Positions 1-5,367 are shown, numbered from the stretch's first letter. The stretch is 5,367 bases of DNA from an uncultured Rhodospirillales bacterium (GCA_903932545.1 CAIZGT010000084.1:1-5367); one strand, 5' to 3'. The notes: a model not told the origin generated them from the letters alone. Made by a program: numbers and translations.

Positions 1-1
1 A

Positions 2-295
2 AAATTGCGGCGCGGGTGCATAGAGAAAGCCGGTCTCATCCATATAGAAACAGTCTCCGTCGTGTTGTGGTTCGCCGCCACCATCCGTCACGCCGTGCCG
101 CATCAAGCGGCGGGCACGATCCTGGGCTACAACACCTCCGCCCAATATGCCGGGCAAGTCTTCGGCCCTCTGGCGGGCGGCTTTGTCGGCGGGCAGATCG
201 GCATGCGCGCGGTGTTCTTTGCCACCACATTGATCATGTTCGCAGGTGCATGGGGGAATTGGGTGATCAGCCGCCGCATCAGTCAGCGACCATAG
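2..295 (+). CDS. Major facilitator superfamily transporter, C-terminal fragment (5' part outside the window or lost)
   Basis: This is the end of an inner-membrane transporter, probably a drug- or metabolite-efflux type MFS protein; the substrate cannot be read from this piece. From about base 74 the frame gives IRHAVP, then GTILGYNTSAQYAGQVFGP. That is the classic cytoplasmic loop entering TM11 in DHA1-like efflux proteins (the GYNxSAQ..G...GP pattern). A Gly-rich TM11 and a hydrophobic TM12 (around MRAVFFATTLIMFAGAW) follow, then a short basic tail ISRR and TAG. The frame is open to the left edge, but residues encoded before about base 74 are not the hydrophobic TM10 expected, and they include two ATA codons unusual for this GC-rich DNA. 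The gene may therefore be truncated or rearranged there. Its stop overlaps the 3' end of the opposing SDR gene by 17 bp. The family call is solid for the last ~70 residues; intactness of the gene is unknown. Confidence 0.7.
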   Translation, partial: KLRRGCIEKAGLIHIETVSVVLWFAATIRHAVPHQAAGTILGYNTSAQYAGQVFGPLAGGFVGGQIGMRAVFFATTLIMFAGAWGNWVISRRISQRP

Positions 296-1100
296 CAGCT
301 TTCCCTGGTGGCCGCGACAGAATCCAGGTTGAGACCCTTGGCGGCAATGCGCCCACCAGCCGCGCCAGTCCCGCCACCCACCACGGAAACGCCAGCCGCC
401 GCACCCCGCGCGTGATGCCGCGCAGAATAATCACCGCCGCCCGGTCGGCGTCCATCAGCCCCGGCATCGGGAATTTGTTCCCCGCCGTGAGCGGCGTGCG
501 CACATAGCCGGGGCAGATTGAACTCATCACAATCCCCTGCCCCGCCGCCAAATGCGCCGTCGCCACCATCCACCGATCCAACGCCACCTTGGCCGCGCAA
601 TAGGTGGCCGCCCCCGGCCCCGGCACGAAGGCGGCAATCGAGGCGATAGCGGCGATATGGCCGCGCACCCCTTGTGCATCCGCTACCTGCGCCTGCATCA
701 CCGCCATCGCGGGTAGAACGGTGTTCAGCGCACCGTCCAGATTGGTGGCCAGCACCGTGCGCACCTGGTCCGCCGATTCGGGCGTTCCATCCTCACTGCC
801 AGCCCCAATCCCAGCATTGGCGATCACCAGATCAAGCCGCCCAACCCCCGCAATCCAATCCGCCATCGCCTGCCCGTCGCGCACATCCAGGCAACGGGGG
901 AATACCGAGGCGCCCTTGGCGCGGCATGTCGCTGCCACCATCTCCAATCGAGTGCTATCACGCCCGCTGAGATACAGCCGCACATCCGGCCCCGCGCAAA
1001 GCTGCGCCAAAGCCGCGCCAAGTCCGGCTGAGGCGCCGGTGATCAAGACGTCATGAAACGGAGAGGGCGAGGCAAGCGGGGCAGTGTTGTTCTGGCTCAT
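279..1100 (-). CDS. Short-chain dehydrogenase/reductase (SDR), classical type
   Basis: A 273-residue NAD(P)-dependent oxidoreductase of the classical SDR family, probably cytosolic; the substrate is unknown. A Rossmann fold is visible: TGASAGLG (residues 21-28) binds the cofactor. SGR at 45-47 follows strand beta-2, and its Arg suggests NADP(H) preference (inference). LDVRD (71-75) lies near the adenine, and NAG (95-97) stabilises the central sheet. The catalytic tetrad is complete: Asn120, Ser154, Tyr167 and Lys171 (YCAAK). PGYVRT (197-202) is the usual post-catalytic motif. After it comes a C-terminal extension with Trp-rich, hydrophobic and basic stretches (FPWW at 238-241), which may sit against the membrane, as in SDRs acting on lipid-like substrates (inference). 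The ATG at 1100 is preceded by AAGAAGG with 8-nt spacing. The gene is divergent from yicC across 58 bp and convergent with the MFS fragment. No frameshift or lost catalytic residue is seen. Confidence 0.93.
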   Translation of the reverse strand: MSQNNTAPLASPSPFHDVLITGASAGLGAALAQLCAGPDVRLYLSGRDSTRLEMVAATCRAKGASVFPRCLDVRDGQAMADWIAGVGRLDLVIANAGIGAGSEDGTPESADQVRTVLATNLDGALNTVLPAMAVMQAQVADAQGVRGHIAAIASIAAFVPGPGAATYCAAKVALDRWMVATAHLAAGQGIVMSSICPGYVRTPLTAGNKFPMPGLMDADRAAVIILRGITRGVRRLAFPWWVAGLARLVGALPPRVSTWILSRPPGKAAMVAD

Positions 1101-1158
1101 CTTCGCAACCTTCTTCGCTCTCGCCTAAACATCAAGTCCTGCGTGGACGGAGTTTCAG
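1101..1158. promoter_or_regulatory. Divergent intergenic region between the SDR gene and yicC
   Basis: This 58-bp spacer must hold the 5' regions of two oppositely directed genes. Ribosome binding sites are clear on both sides: AAGAAGG for the SDR gene (- strand, 1109-1115) and GGACGGAG for yicC (+ strand, 1145-1152, 6 nt before the ATG). No convincing -35/-10 pair was found on either strand, so the promoters are either non-canonical or lie partly inside the neighbouring coding regions. Both genes would compete for the same short stretch, so their expression may be linked (inference). Confidence 0.4.
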
Positions 1159-2061
1159 ATGACCATTGCATCAATGACCGGCTTCGCCCGTGAAGAGGGC
1201 AGCGTTGAGACCATCACCTGGAGTTGGGAGCTGCGCAGCGTCAACGGGCGCGGCCTCGAATTGCGCTTCCGCCTGCCGCCGGGAATGGACGCGCTGGAGC
1301 CGAAGCTGCGCGAACTCGCTGGCAGCCGCCTCAAGCGCGGCAACGTCACCGCCAATCTCAGCCTGCGTCGCGAAGAGACCACAAGTCGGATCAGCGTTGA
1401 TCACGCCGCCCTCGATCAGGCTCTGCATCTCGCCCTGAGCCTCACCGCCCGCATTCCAGGAGCCCCCGCCCCGCGCGCCGAGGCGCTGCTCGCCTTGCCC
1501 GGGGTGATGCGCTCCAACGCGCCAACTGAAACCACCGACGCCCAAAAGGCGCTCGACATCACGGTAGCCGAAGCCGCCACCGCCGGGTTCGCCCGCGCAC
1601 TGGATGCACTCTGTCTCGCCCGCACCGCCGAGGGCGAGCGCATCGGCGCTGTGCTGCTCGGCCAGCTCGACGAAATCACCGCTTTGCACACCCAAGCCGC
1701 CGCGGAAGCCGCCCTTCAGCCGATGGCCCAGCGCGCCCGGATGATCGAGAACGTGCAAGCCTTGCTGCGCGAAGTGCCCGCCTTGCCGGAGGAACACATC
1801 GCCCAGGAAGTCTCCCTGTTGGCGTCCAAATCCGACGTGCGTGAGGAGCTAGACCGCCTCGCCGCCCATTTCGAGGCCGCCCGCGCGCTGCTCGCCGAGG
1901 GGCTGAACATTGGCCGCCGCTTTGATTTTCTGGTGCAAGAATTCAACCGTGAGGCCAATACTCTGTGCAGCAAATCCGCAACCGTGGCCTTGACCGCCAC
2001 CGGATTGCGGTTGAAAGCCTGCATCGAACAATTGCGCGAACAGGTGCAAAACATTGAGTGA
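1159..2061 (+). CDS. yicC: YicC/YloC family endoribonuclease
   Basis: A 300-residue cytosolic protein of the YicC/YloC family, close to the usual family length (~290). Family members have endoribonuclease activity, and in E. coli YicC promotes decay of the small RNA RyhB together with PNPase (established knowledge, not visible here). The N-terminal YicC-like domain opens with MTIASMTGFAR and continues through WELRSVNGRGLELRFRLP (about 22-40). A variable helical middle covers about 120-210. The conserved C-terminal DUF1732 block follows: HIAQEVSLLASKSDVREELDR (213-233), then GRRFDFLVQEFNREANTL (252-269), SKS (271-273), and the end LREQVQNIE. The acidic and histidine positions typical of the family are present. 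The ATG at 1159 has the SD-like GGACGGAG 6 nt upstream. Its last 8 bases overlap the gmk start, so the two genes are almost certainly co-transcribed, and yicC-gmk adjacency is common in bacteria. Very confident in the family. Confidence 0.96.
   Translation: MTIASMTGFAREEGSVETITWSWELRSVNGRGLELRFRLPPGMDALEPKLRELAGSRLKRGNVTANLSLRREETTSRISVDHAALDQALHLALSLTARIPGAPAPRAEALLALPGVMRSNAPTETTDAQKALDITVAEAATAGFARALDALCLARTAEGERIGAVLLGQLDEITALHTQAAAEAALQPMAQRARMIENVQALLREVPALPEEHIAQEVSLLASKSDVREELDRLAAHFEAARALLAEGLNIGRRFDFLVQEFNREANTLCSKSATVALTATGLRLKACIEQLREQVQNIE
2042..2056 (+). promoter_or_regulatory. Ribosome binding site and TTG start of gmk, inside the yicC 3' end
   Basis: AGGTG at 2042-2046 lies 7 nt before a TTG at 2054-2056. 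This TTG is in frame with gmk and yields MSEPATIKRRGLCLVL, the usual short Gmk lead before the first beta strand. No ATG or GTG lies in frame at a sensible distance; the next candidate, a downstream TTG (giving MCLVLAAPSG), would cut off the usual lead before the first strand. The 8-bp overlap with yicC suggests translational coupling (inference). Confidence 0.6.
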
Positions 2062-2704
2062 GCCTGCCACCATCAAACGCCGGGGTTTGTGCCTTGTGCT
2101 TGCCGCACCCTCCGGCACTGGCAAATCCGCCATCAGCCGCGCCTTGCTCGCCGCCGACCCCAATCTGATCCTCTCCATCAGCGTCACCACCCGCAAGCCG
2201 CGCCCCTACGAAAAGGAGGGCGTCCACTACTTCTTCCGCGATCAGGAGGAGTTCGATGCGATGGTGGCTGCGGGTGACATGCTGGAATATGCCGGCGTGT
2301 TCGGCCGCTCCTATGGCAGCCCACGCGGCCCAGTCGAGGGAGCACTCTCCGCCGGGCGAGACGTATTGTTCGATATCGACTGGCAAGGCTACCGCCAAGT
2401 CCGGGCCTCGCTGCCCGGCGACGTGGTGGGCCTCTACATCATGCCCCCCTCAATGGCAGAATTAGAGGCGCGTCTGCGGGCGCGGGCGAGTGATTCCGAG
2501 AAAGAGATCCTCCGCCGTATGGCCACTGCGGTCGCCGAGATCAGCCATGTCGAGGAATTTGACTATGTCTTGGTCAACAACGTCCTCGATGAAGCCGTGG
2601 CCCAGGCGCAAGCCGTGCTCACAGCATCAAGGTTGAAGCTGGAGCGTTTGGTGGGGCTGGACGCCTTCACGGCGCAGATTTGCGAGCAAGCCCCAACCCC
2701 GTAG
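2054..2704 (+). CDS. gmk: Guanylate kinase
   Basis: A 216-residue guanylate kinase, the essential cytosolic enzyme that phosphorylates GMP to GDP with ATP, feeding GTP, dGTP and (p)ppGpp pools. The P-loop is APSGTGKS (18-25). The GMP-binding segment SISVTTRKPRPYEKEGVHYFF follows (41-61, with Arg47, Arg50 and Tyr59 in the expected places). Next come FxRSYGSP (83-90) and DIDWQG (107-112), the conserved strand-loop contacting GMP and Mg. The lid has RASDSEKEILRR (144-155), carrying the arginines that close over the phosphates. YVLVNN (171-176) stands where many homologues have YVVVND; the Asn for Asp is a mild variation. Length is normal and no break is seen. It starts with TTG and overlaps yicC by 8 bp, so it is the second gene of a yicC-gmk operon. 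A hairpin follows the stop directly. Confidence 0.97.
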   Translation: MSEPATIKRRGLCLVLAAPSGTGKSAISRALLAADPNLILSISVTTRKPRPYEKEGVHYFFRDQEEFDAMVAAGDMLEYAGVFGRSYGSPRGPVEGALSAGRDVLFDIDWQGYRQVRASLPGDVVGLYIMPPSMAELEARLRARASDSEKEILRRMATAVAEISHVEEFDYVLVNNVLDEAVAQAQAVLTASRLKLERLVGLDAFTAQICEQAPTP

Positions 2705-2730
2705 GATGCGTTCGCGCAGCAAACGCATCC
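2704..2730 (+). terminator. Hairpin at the gmk stop codon, probable yicC-gmk transcript end
   Basis: A perfect 9-bp inverted repeat, GGATGCGTT (2704-2712) and AACGCATCC (2722-2730), with a 9-nt loop. It begins on the last base of the gmk TAG. No clear T-run follows on either strand, so it is not a textbook intrinsic terminator. It could be a weak bidirectional terminator between the convergent gmk and hypothetical genes, or a 3'-end stabilising hairpin. Confidence 0.5.
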
Positions 2731-2790
2731 TCGCTCCTCAACCTGCGCCCGTGCATTTTCAATAACACACCGGAACATTCAGGACAAACC

Positions 2791-3399
2791 TCAACACTTC
2801 CGCCCTTGCGCCATCTGCAAAACCGTCGCATTTCGACGCTCTATCGCCGCGTCAAACGCCTTATCCCGCCGCGCCCGTGCCAGCACACCTCTGGGCAACG
2901 GAGGCCGAAATGGCTCTGGCTTCGGACGCGGCTTGCGCGGTCGCACCTTGCGCGGTGTGTCGCGCGTCCAAGGCAATTCCACCGCGAGCGCCCGGCATAG
3001 CGGACGCAACATCCGCACCGCCTGCGGAGACGCCGCCAACAGTGTCGCCATCTCGGGAGTTTGCAGCACCGTCTGAAGCTGGGTGCCAAAGCAAGCCGCC
3101 TGATGCCCACCCGCCTTTACCAGCCAGCCGAACCGACGCGGCAAGGTCACTGATGGCGGCGTGCGCCCGCGCTGGCGTTGCCCCGTTTCCCTATTCTGAA
3201 CCCGCCGAAGCCGACCGGCGCGGAACCGCTCCAGCAGCAGTTCAAGGCCCTGGAAAGTCTCGCTGAACCGGCGCTGCACCAGCCGCATCTGCGGAAATTC
3301 GAGCCGCCAGATCCCCAACACCGCCAACATCCCGCGCAGGATCATCCGCAGTTGCGCAGAGATCGTCTCGGTTGCGGGGAGGGAGGGGGATGAATCCAT
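2791..3399 (-). CDS. Hypothetical basic protein, lineage-restricted
   Basis: I do not recognise a function. With the ATG at 3399 the product is 202 residues. A longer GTG start at 3453 is possible but adds an unconvincing lead (MGGRFCLSPTSGCG...) and touches the neighbouring repeat, so the ATG is preferred. Its own SD is poor: only GGTGG directly abuts the ATG. Residues 10-65 look helical (RMILRGMLAVLGIWRL, then FQGLELLLERFRAG). A basic linker covers about 65-82. A conserved-looking core covers 86-144: LPRRFGWLVKAGGHQAACFG, TQLQTVLQTPEMATLLAASP, then RPLCRAL. A Pro/Arg/Lys-rich tail (145-178, with PRKPRPKPEP) ends in RGVLARARR. There is no signal peptide. The core resembles uncharacterised Acetobacteraceae proteins as I recall them (memory, not searched). 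It is co-directional with the NMO-like gene across a palindromic repeat, and convergent with gmk. Codon pattern and the coherent protein favour a real gene. Confidence 0.7.
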   Translation of the reverse strand: MDSSPSLPATETISAQLRMILRGMLAVLGIWRLEFPQMRLVQRRFSETFQGLELLLERFRAGRLRRVQNRETGQRQRGRTPPSVTLPRRFGWLVKAGGHQAACFGTQLQTVLQTPEMATLLAASPQAVRMLRPLCRALAVELPWTRDTPRKVRPRKPRPKPEPFRPPLPRGVLARARRDKAFDAAIERRNATVLQMAQGRKC

Positions 3400-3454
3400 C
3401 CACCAGTTAACACCACAACCGCTGGTCGGACTCAAGCAAAACCGTCCGCCCACC

Positions 3455-3535
3455 CGTCATTGCAAACGAAGTGCAGAAACCCACCGCGTCACTGGCTGCA
3501 TCGCGCCGGATGGCTGCGCTCCGCTTGCGATAACG
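3455..3535. repeat. Imperfect palindromic intergenic repeat (REP/RPE-like)
   Basis: Two 22-nt arms face each other: 3455-3476 (beginning CGTCATTGC) and 3514-3535 (ending GCGATAACG). One arm matches the reverse complement of the other at 17 of 22 positions, with a 37-nt middle. The left arm resembles the widespread CGTCATTGCGAGCG-type dispersed palindromes found between genes in many proteobacteria (from memory), so this is probably a decayed copy. It lies in the 155-bp gap between the NMO-like gene stop and the hypothetical gene, both read leftward. There it could fold in the transcript and act as a terminator or 3' stabiliser. Confidence 0.6.
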
Positions 3536-3554
3536 CCGCGTTACAACCCCAACC

Positions 3555-4964
3555 TCACCGTCCGGTCATAATCCGCTCAACCAACTGCTTCACCGTCGGG
3601 ATGAAGTTGTTGCCATAGAACGGGTCCGAGCCGAAGCGATAGGCGTTGTGGCCGGAGAACATCAGATTGTTCTCCAACACCTCATCGTCATCCGTGTGCG
3701 CCGCTTCCTGCAGCGCCTTCTGGATGCAGAAGCTGCGCGGATCAGCCTTCTTGCCGTTGGTGAAATCCGGCTCGTGCTGCGACCAGTTGGAGAAGCGGCA
3801 CGTGCTCAGGCAGCCCATACAATCGGTCTGATCCTGCAGAATTTCCGCCGCATTTTCAGGCGTGACAAAAATCAGCGTGTTGTCCGGCGTGCGCAGAGCC
3901 TCGGTGAAGCCCGCAGCTTCCCATGCCACCGCGCTCGCATGGTCATGCGGCGTCAGATACACCAAACGCTTGCGCGGCCCCACACCGAAGCCCGCCACGT
4001 GCTCGCCCACCACTTCCGTGGTGAACGCTGCCTGACGCTCGGAGCGCATCCGCAAATCTTTGATGAAGTTGTTGTTCACCGCCGAGGAATAGAAACCCGT
4101 TGGGCTGAAGCGGTTGAGGAACACGTCCCCCGGCTTGAGGTCCAGCAGGCGCTTTTTCCAGGCATCACCGATCGGCGATTCCTTCGTCAACAGCGGTCGT
4201 GTACCGAACTGGAACGCAATCGGGCCAAGCTCCGGATTGTCGATCCAATGCTCCCATTCTTCAAGCCACCACACGCCACCGGCCATGATGATCGGCGTGT
4301 CGCCGAGGCCGAAGGTCCGCATCAACTGGCGCAGCGCCAGCACGCGCGGATATGGGTCTTCCGGCTTCTGCGGGTCTTCGGAGTTCGAGAGCCCGTTATG
4401 GCCACCAGCCAACCACGGATCTTCATACACCACCCCACCCAACAGATCGCCCGCCTTGCTATAGGCGCGCTTCCACAGCGCGCCGAAGGCGCGCGCGGAG
4501 GAGATAATCGGGTAATAATGCACGTTGAATTTCTGCGCGATGTCCGACAAGCGATACGGCATGCCCGCACCACAGGTGATGCCGTTCACAATGCCCTGCG
4601 CGCGTTCCAACACGCCGTTGATCACACGCTCAGCGCCACCCATCTCCCACAGGATGTTGGCGTGGATGCGGCCTTTGCCGCCGCTGATGTCATACGCGCG
4701 ACGCGCCTGCGCCAAGCCGCCGCGAATGCCGAATTCGACCAATTCCTCATGGCGCTCCCGGCGGGTGCGGCCGGTGTATTCGGTACGAACGGCCTCGCCG
4801 TTCTCATCAATATAGTCGGCATTGACCATGCTGACCGTGCCAGCGCCACCAGCCTCGGCCCAATGCCCGGCGGTGTTGCCATTCGAAACAGCCACGCCCT
4901 TGCCGCCCTCAACCAACGGCAGAACGTCCACCCCACCCATGCGGATCGCGTTGATCGGCTTCAT
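3555..4964 (-). CDS. Nitronate monooxygenase-like (2-nitropropane dioxygenase/FabK fold) flavoprotein with a Cys-rich C-terminal extension
   Basis: A 469-residue putative FMN-dependent TIM-barrel oxidoreductase of the nitronate monooxygenase family, probably cytosolic. GGVDVLPLVEGGKGVAVSNG (10-29) fits the entry to the barrel. GITCGAGMPYRL (128-138 region) matches the family GxxCGAGxP segment. AGGHNG (186-191) carries the His (189) used as catalytic base in class I NMOs. PIIMAGG (224-230) and FQFGTRPLLTKES (251-263) match the phosphate/FMN-binding end of the barrel. Typical NMOs are ~310-360 residues; here about 190 residues follow the last barrel motif, including DCMGCLSTCRFSNW with Cys382, 385, 389 and a further Cys413. 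That could bind a metal or Fe-S cluster (inference). The ATG at 4964 is preceded by GAAGGA with 9-10 nt spacing. The gene lies downstream of pnp on the same strand but separated by hairpins and a possible promoter, so it is likely its own unit. Substrate is unknown; nitronate detoxification is only the family-based guess. Confidence 0.9.
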   Translation of the reverse strand: MKPINAIRMGGVDVLPLVEGGKGVAVSNGNTAGHWAEAGGAGTVSMVNADYIDENGEAVRTEYTGRTRRERHEELVEFGIRGGLAQARRAYDISGGKGRIHANILWEMGGAERVINGVLERAQGIVNGITCGAGMPYRLSDIAQKFNVHYYPIISSARAFGALWKRAYSKAGDLLGGVVYEDPWLAGGHNGLSNSEDPQKPEDPYPRVLALRQLMRTFGLGDTPIIMAGGVWWLEEWEHWIDNPELGPIAFQFGTRPLLTKESPIGDAWKKRLLDLKPGDVFLNRFSPTGFYSSAVNNNFIKDLRMRSERQAAFTTEVVGEHVAGFGVGPRKRLVYLTPHDHASAVAWEAAGFTEALRTPDNTLIFVTPENAAEILQDQTDCMGCLSTCRFSNWSQHEPDFTNGKKADPRSFCIQKALQEAAHTDDDEVLENNLMFSGHNAYRFGSDPFYGNNFIPTVKQLVERIMTGR

Positions 4965-4997
4965 GCCCGGCTGTTCCTTCGTCTTGCGTGTCTTGTA

Positions 4998-5026
4998 TAT
5001 GTATTACGTCCGGCGAAGCTTGCCAG
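4998..5026 (-). promoter_or_regulatory. Possible promoter for the NMO-like gene
   Basis: On the - strand, CTGGCA (-35 like, 4 of 6 matches to TTGACA) is followed after 17 nt by TACATA (a weak -10, 3 of 6). They lie in an AT-richer patch (TAATACATATACAAG) that stands out from the GC-rich surroundings. The patch is 34-48 nt upstream of the ATG and downstream of the pnp hairpins, where a promoter would be expected. Matches are weak, so this is tentative; TATACA three bases further on is an alternative -10. Confidence 0.3.
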
Positions 5027-5059
5027 ACGCATTTATGGATAGTCTGTTAGTTGCCTCAG

Positions 5060-5084
5060 CCGGTTCAATGCAAGCTCGAACCGG
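5060..5084 (-). terminator. Second hairpin downstream of pnp
   Basis: A perfect 7-bp inverted repeat, CCGGTTC (5060-5066) and GAACCGG (5078-5084), with an 11-nt loop. It lies just after the first pnp hairpin in the direction of pnp transcription. There is no T-run after it. With the neighbouring hairpin it probably marks or protects the 3' end of the pnp transcript. Confidence 0.45.
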
Positions 5085-5086
5085 AT

Positions 5087-5116
5087 GCGGCGCTTCACCT
5101 ATCAGCGAAGCGCCGC
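5087..5116 (-). terminator. Hairpin directly after pnp, probable terminator
   Basis: A perfect 10-bp GC-rich inverted repeat, GCGGCGCTTC (5087-5096) and GAAGCGCCGC (5107-5116), with a 10-nt loop. It starts 8 nt after the pnp stop codon on the - strand. The following bases carry no T-tract, so it is not a standard intrinsic terminator, although position and stem strength suit transcript ending or 3' protection. Confidence 0.6.
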
Positions 5117-5124
5117 GCCGTTTA

Positions 5125-5367
5125 TCAGCCGTCGCCGCGTTCGCGCCCGCCGGATTTCGGCCCAACCTGATCCGAGATGTCTTCGCCAGTTTCCTGGTTC
5201 ACCACCCGCATCGACAGCTTTACCTTACCACGATCATCAAAGCCGATGACCTTAACCTTCACGAGATCACCCTGGTTCACAACATCCGTCGTCTTGTTAA
5301 CGCGGCCCTGTTGCAGTTCAGAGATGTGCACAAGCCCATCCTTCGAACCCAGGAAGTTCACAAACGC
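5125..5367 (-). CDS. pnp: Polyribonucleotide nucleotidyltransferase (PNPase), C-terminal S1 domain, partial
   Basis: The last 80 residues of PNPase, the 3'-5' phosphorolytic exoribonuclease of the RNA degradosome; the rest lies beyond the right edge. The frame stays open to the edge and reads AFVNFLGSKDGLVHISELQ, the first half of the RNA-binding S1 domain. It then gives RVNKTTDVVNQGDLVKVKV, GFDDRGKVKLSM and VVNQETGEDIS, which distinguish PNPase from ribosomal protein S1 and other S1 proteins. A short polar tail (GPKSGGRERGDG) ends the protein, as is common for alphaproteobacterial PNPases. The catalytic RNase PH domains and KH domain are not in the window, so activity cannot be judged. Two hairpins follow the stop. 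Confidence 0.93.
   Translation of the reverse strand, partial: AFVNFLGSKDGLVHISELQQGRVNKTTDVVNQGDLVKVKVIGFDDRGKVKLSMRVVNQETGEDISDQVGPKSGGRERGDG

Noticed and set aside
604..1056. 150-codon open frame on the + strand opposite the SDR gene
   Set aside because: Shadow of a complete SDR with all catalytic residues; no SD or family pattern of its own.
1101..1158. Sigma-70 promoters in the SDR/yicC spacer
   Set aside because: No -35/-10 pair with acceptable matches and spacing was found on either strand.
1171..1797. 208-codon open frame on the - strand opposite yicC
   Set aside because: Gly-rich, motif-free shadow of the conserved yicC frame.
2877..3266. + strand open frames opposite the hypothetical gene (2877-3266 and 3178-3393)
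   Set aside because: Ala/Pro-rich low-complexity products. The - strand product has helical segments and a coherent core, so it is the better gene model.
3400..3453. GTG start at 3453 for the hypothetical protein
   Set aside because: The added 18 residues look like translated intergenic DNA and abut the palindromic repeat. The ATG at 3399 is preferred, although its SD is weak, so this is not excluded.
3455..3535. Insertion-sequence remnant or attachment site
   Set aside because: No transposase or integrase coding and no target duplication are seen; a dispersed palindromic repeat explains it better.
3648..5042. 464-codon open frame on the + strand opposite the NMO-like gene
   Set aside because: It is almost exactly antisense to a gene with clear family motifs. 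Its product is Arg/His/Ala-rich without recognisable motifs, as expected from GC-rich codon use on the other strand.

Overview
The window is GC-rich, densely packed bacterial DNA. The protein sequences point to an alphaproteobacterium, most likely Rhodospirillales/Acetobacteraceae. This is inferred from the alphaproteobacterial style of YicC, Gmk and PNPase, the 469-residue nitronate monooxygenase-like protein, and a hypothetical protein whose core I recall only from acetic-acid-bacteria relatives. No rRNA, tRNA, CRISPR array or intact insertion sequence was seen.

Layout, left to right. The left edge holds the 3' end of a major facilitator transporter gene (+ strand, stop at 295). Its first ~75 bases do not look like this family. 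Its stop overlaps by 17 bp, tail to tail, with a short-chain dehydrogenase/reductase gene (- strand, 1100-279). A 58-bp divergent spacer separates that gene from yicC (1159-2061, +), an endoribonuclease-family gene. yicC overlaps gmk, guanylate kinase (2054-2704, +, TTG start), by 8 bp. A hairpin begins on the last base of the gmk stop codon.

The right half is read leftwards. The 3' end of pnp (polynucleotide phosphorylase, S1 domain, cut by the right edge, stop at 5125) is followed by two tandem hairpins. Next come a flavin-dependent nitronate monooxygenase-like gene (4964-3555) with an unusual cysteine-bearing C-terminal extension, an imperfect ~80-bp palindrome (3455-3535), and a basic, lineage-restricted hypothetical gene (about 3399-2791) that converges on gmk.

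Functionally this is mostly housekeeping DNA: RNA turnover (yicC, pnp), GTP/GMP metabolism (gmk), and two redox enzymes of unknown substrate (SDR, NMO-like). I found no convincing new multi-gene system. The points most worth a second look are the Cys cluster in the NMO-like protein, the discontinuity at the left edge, the uncharacterised basic protein, the palindromic repeat, and the proximity of yicC and pnp, whose E. coli products are functionally linked.
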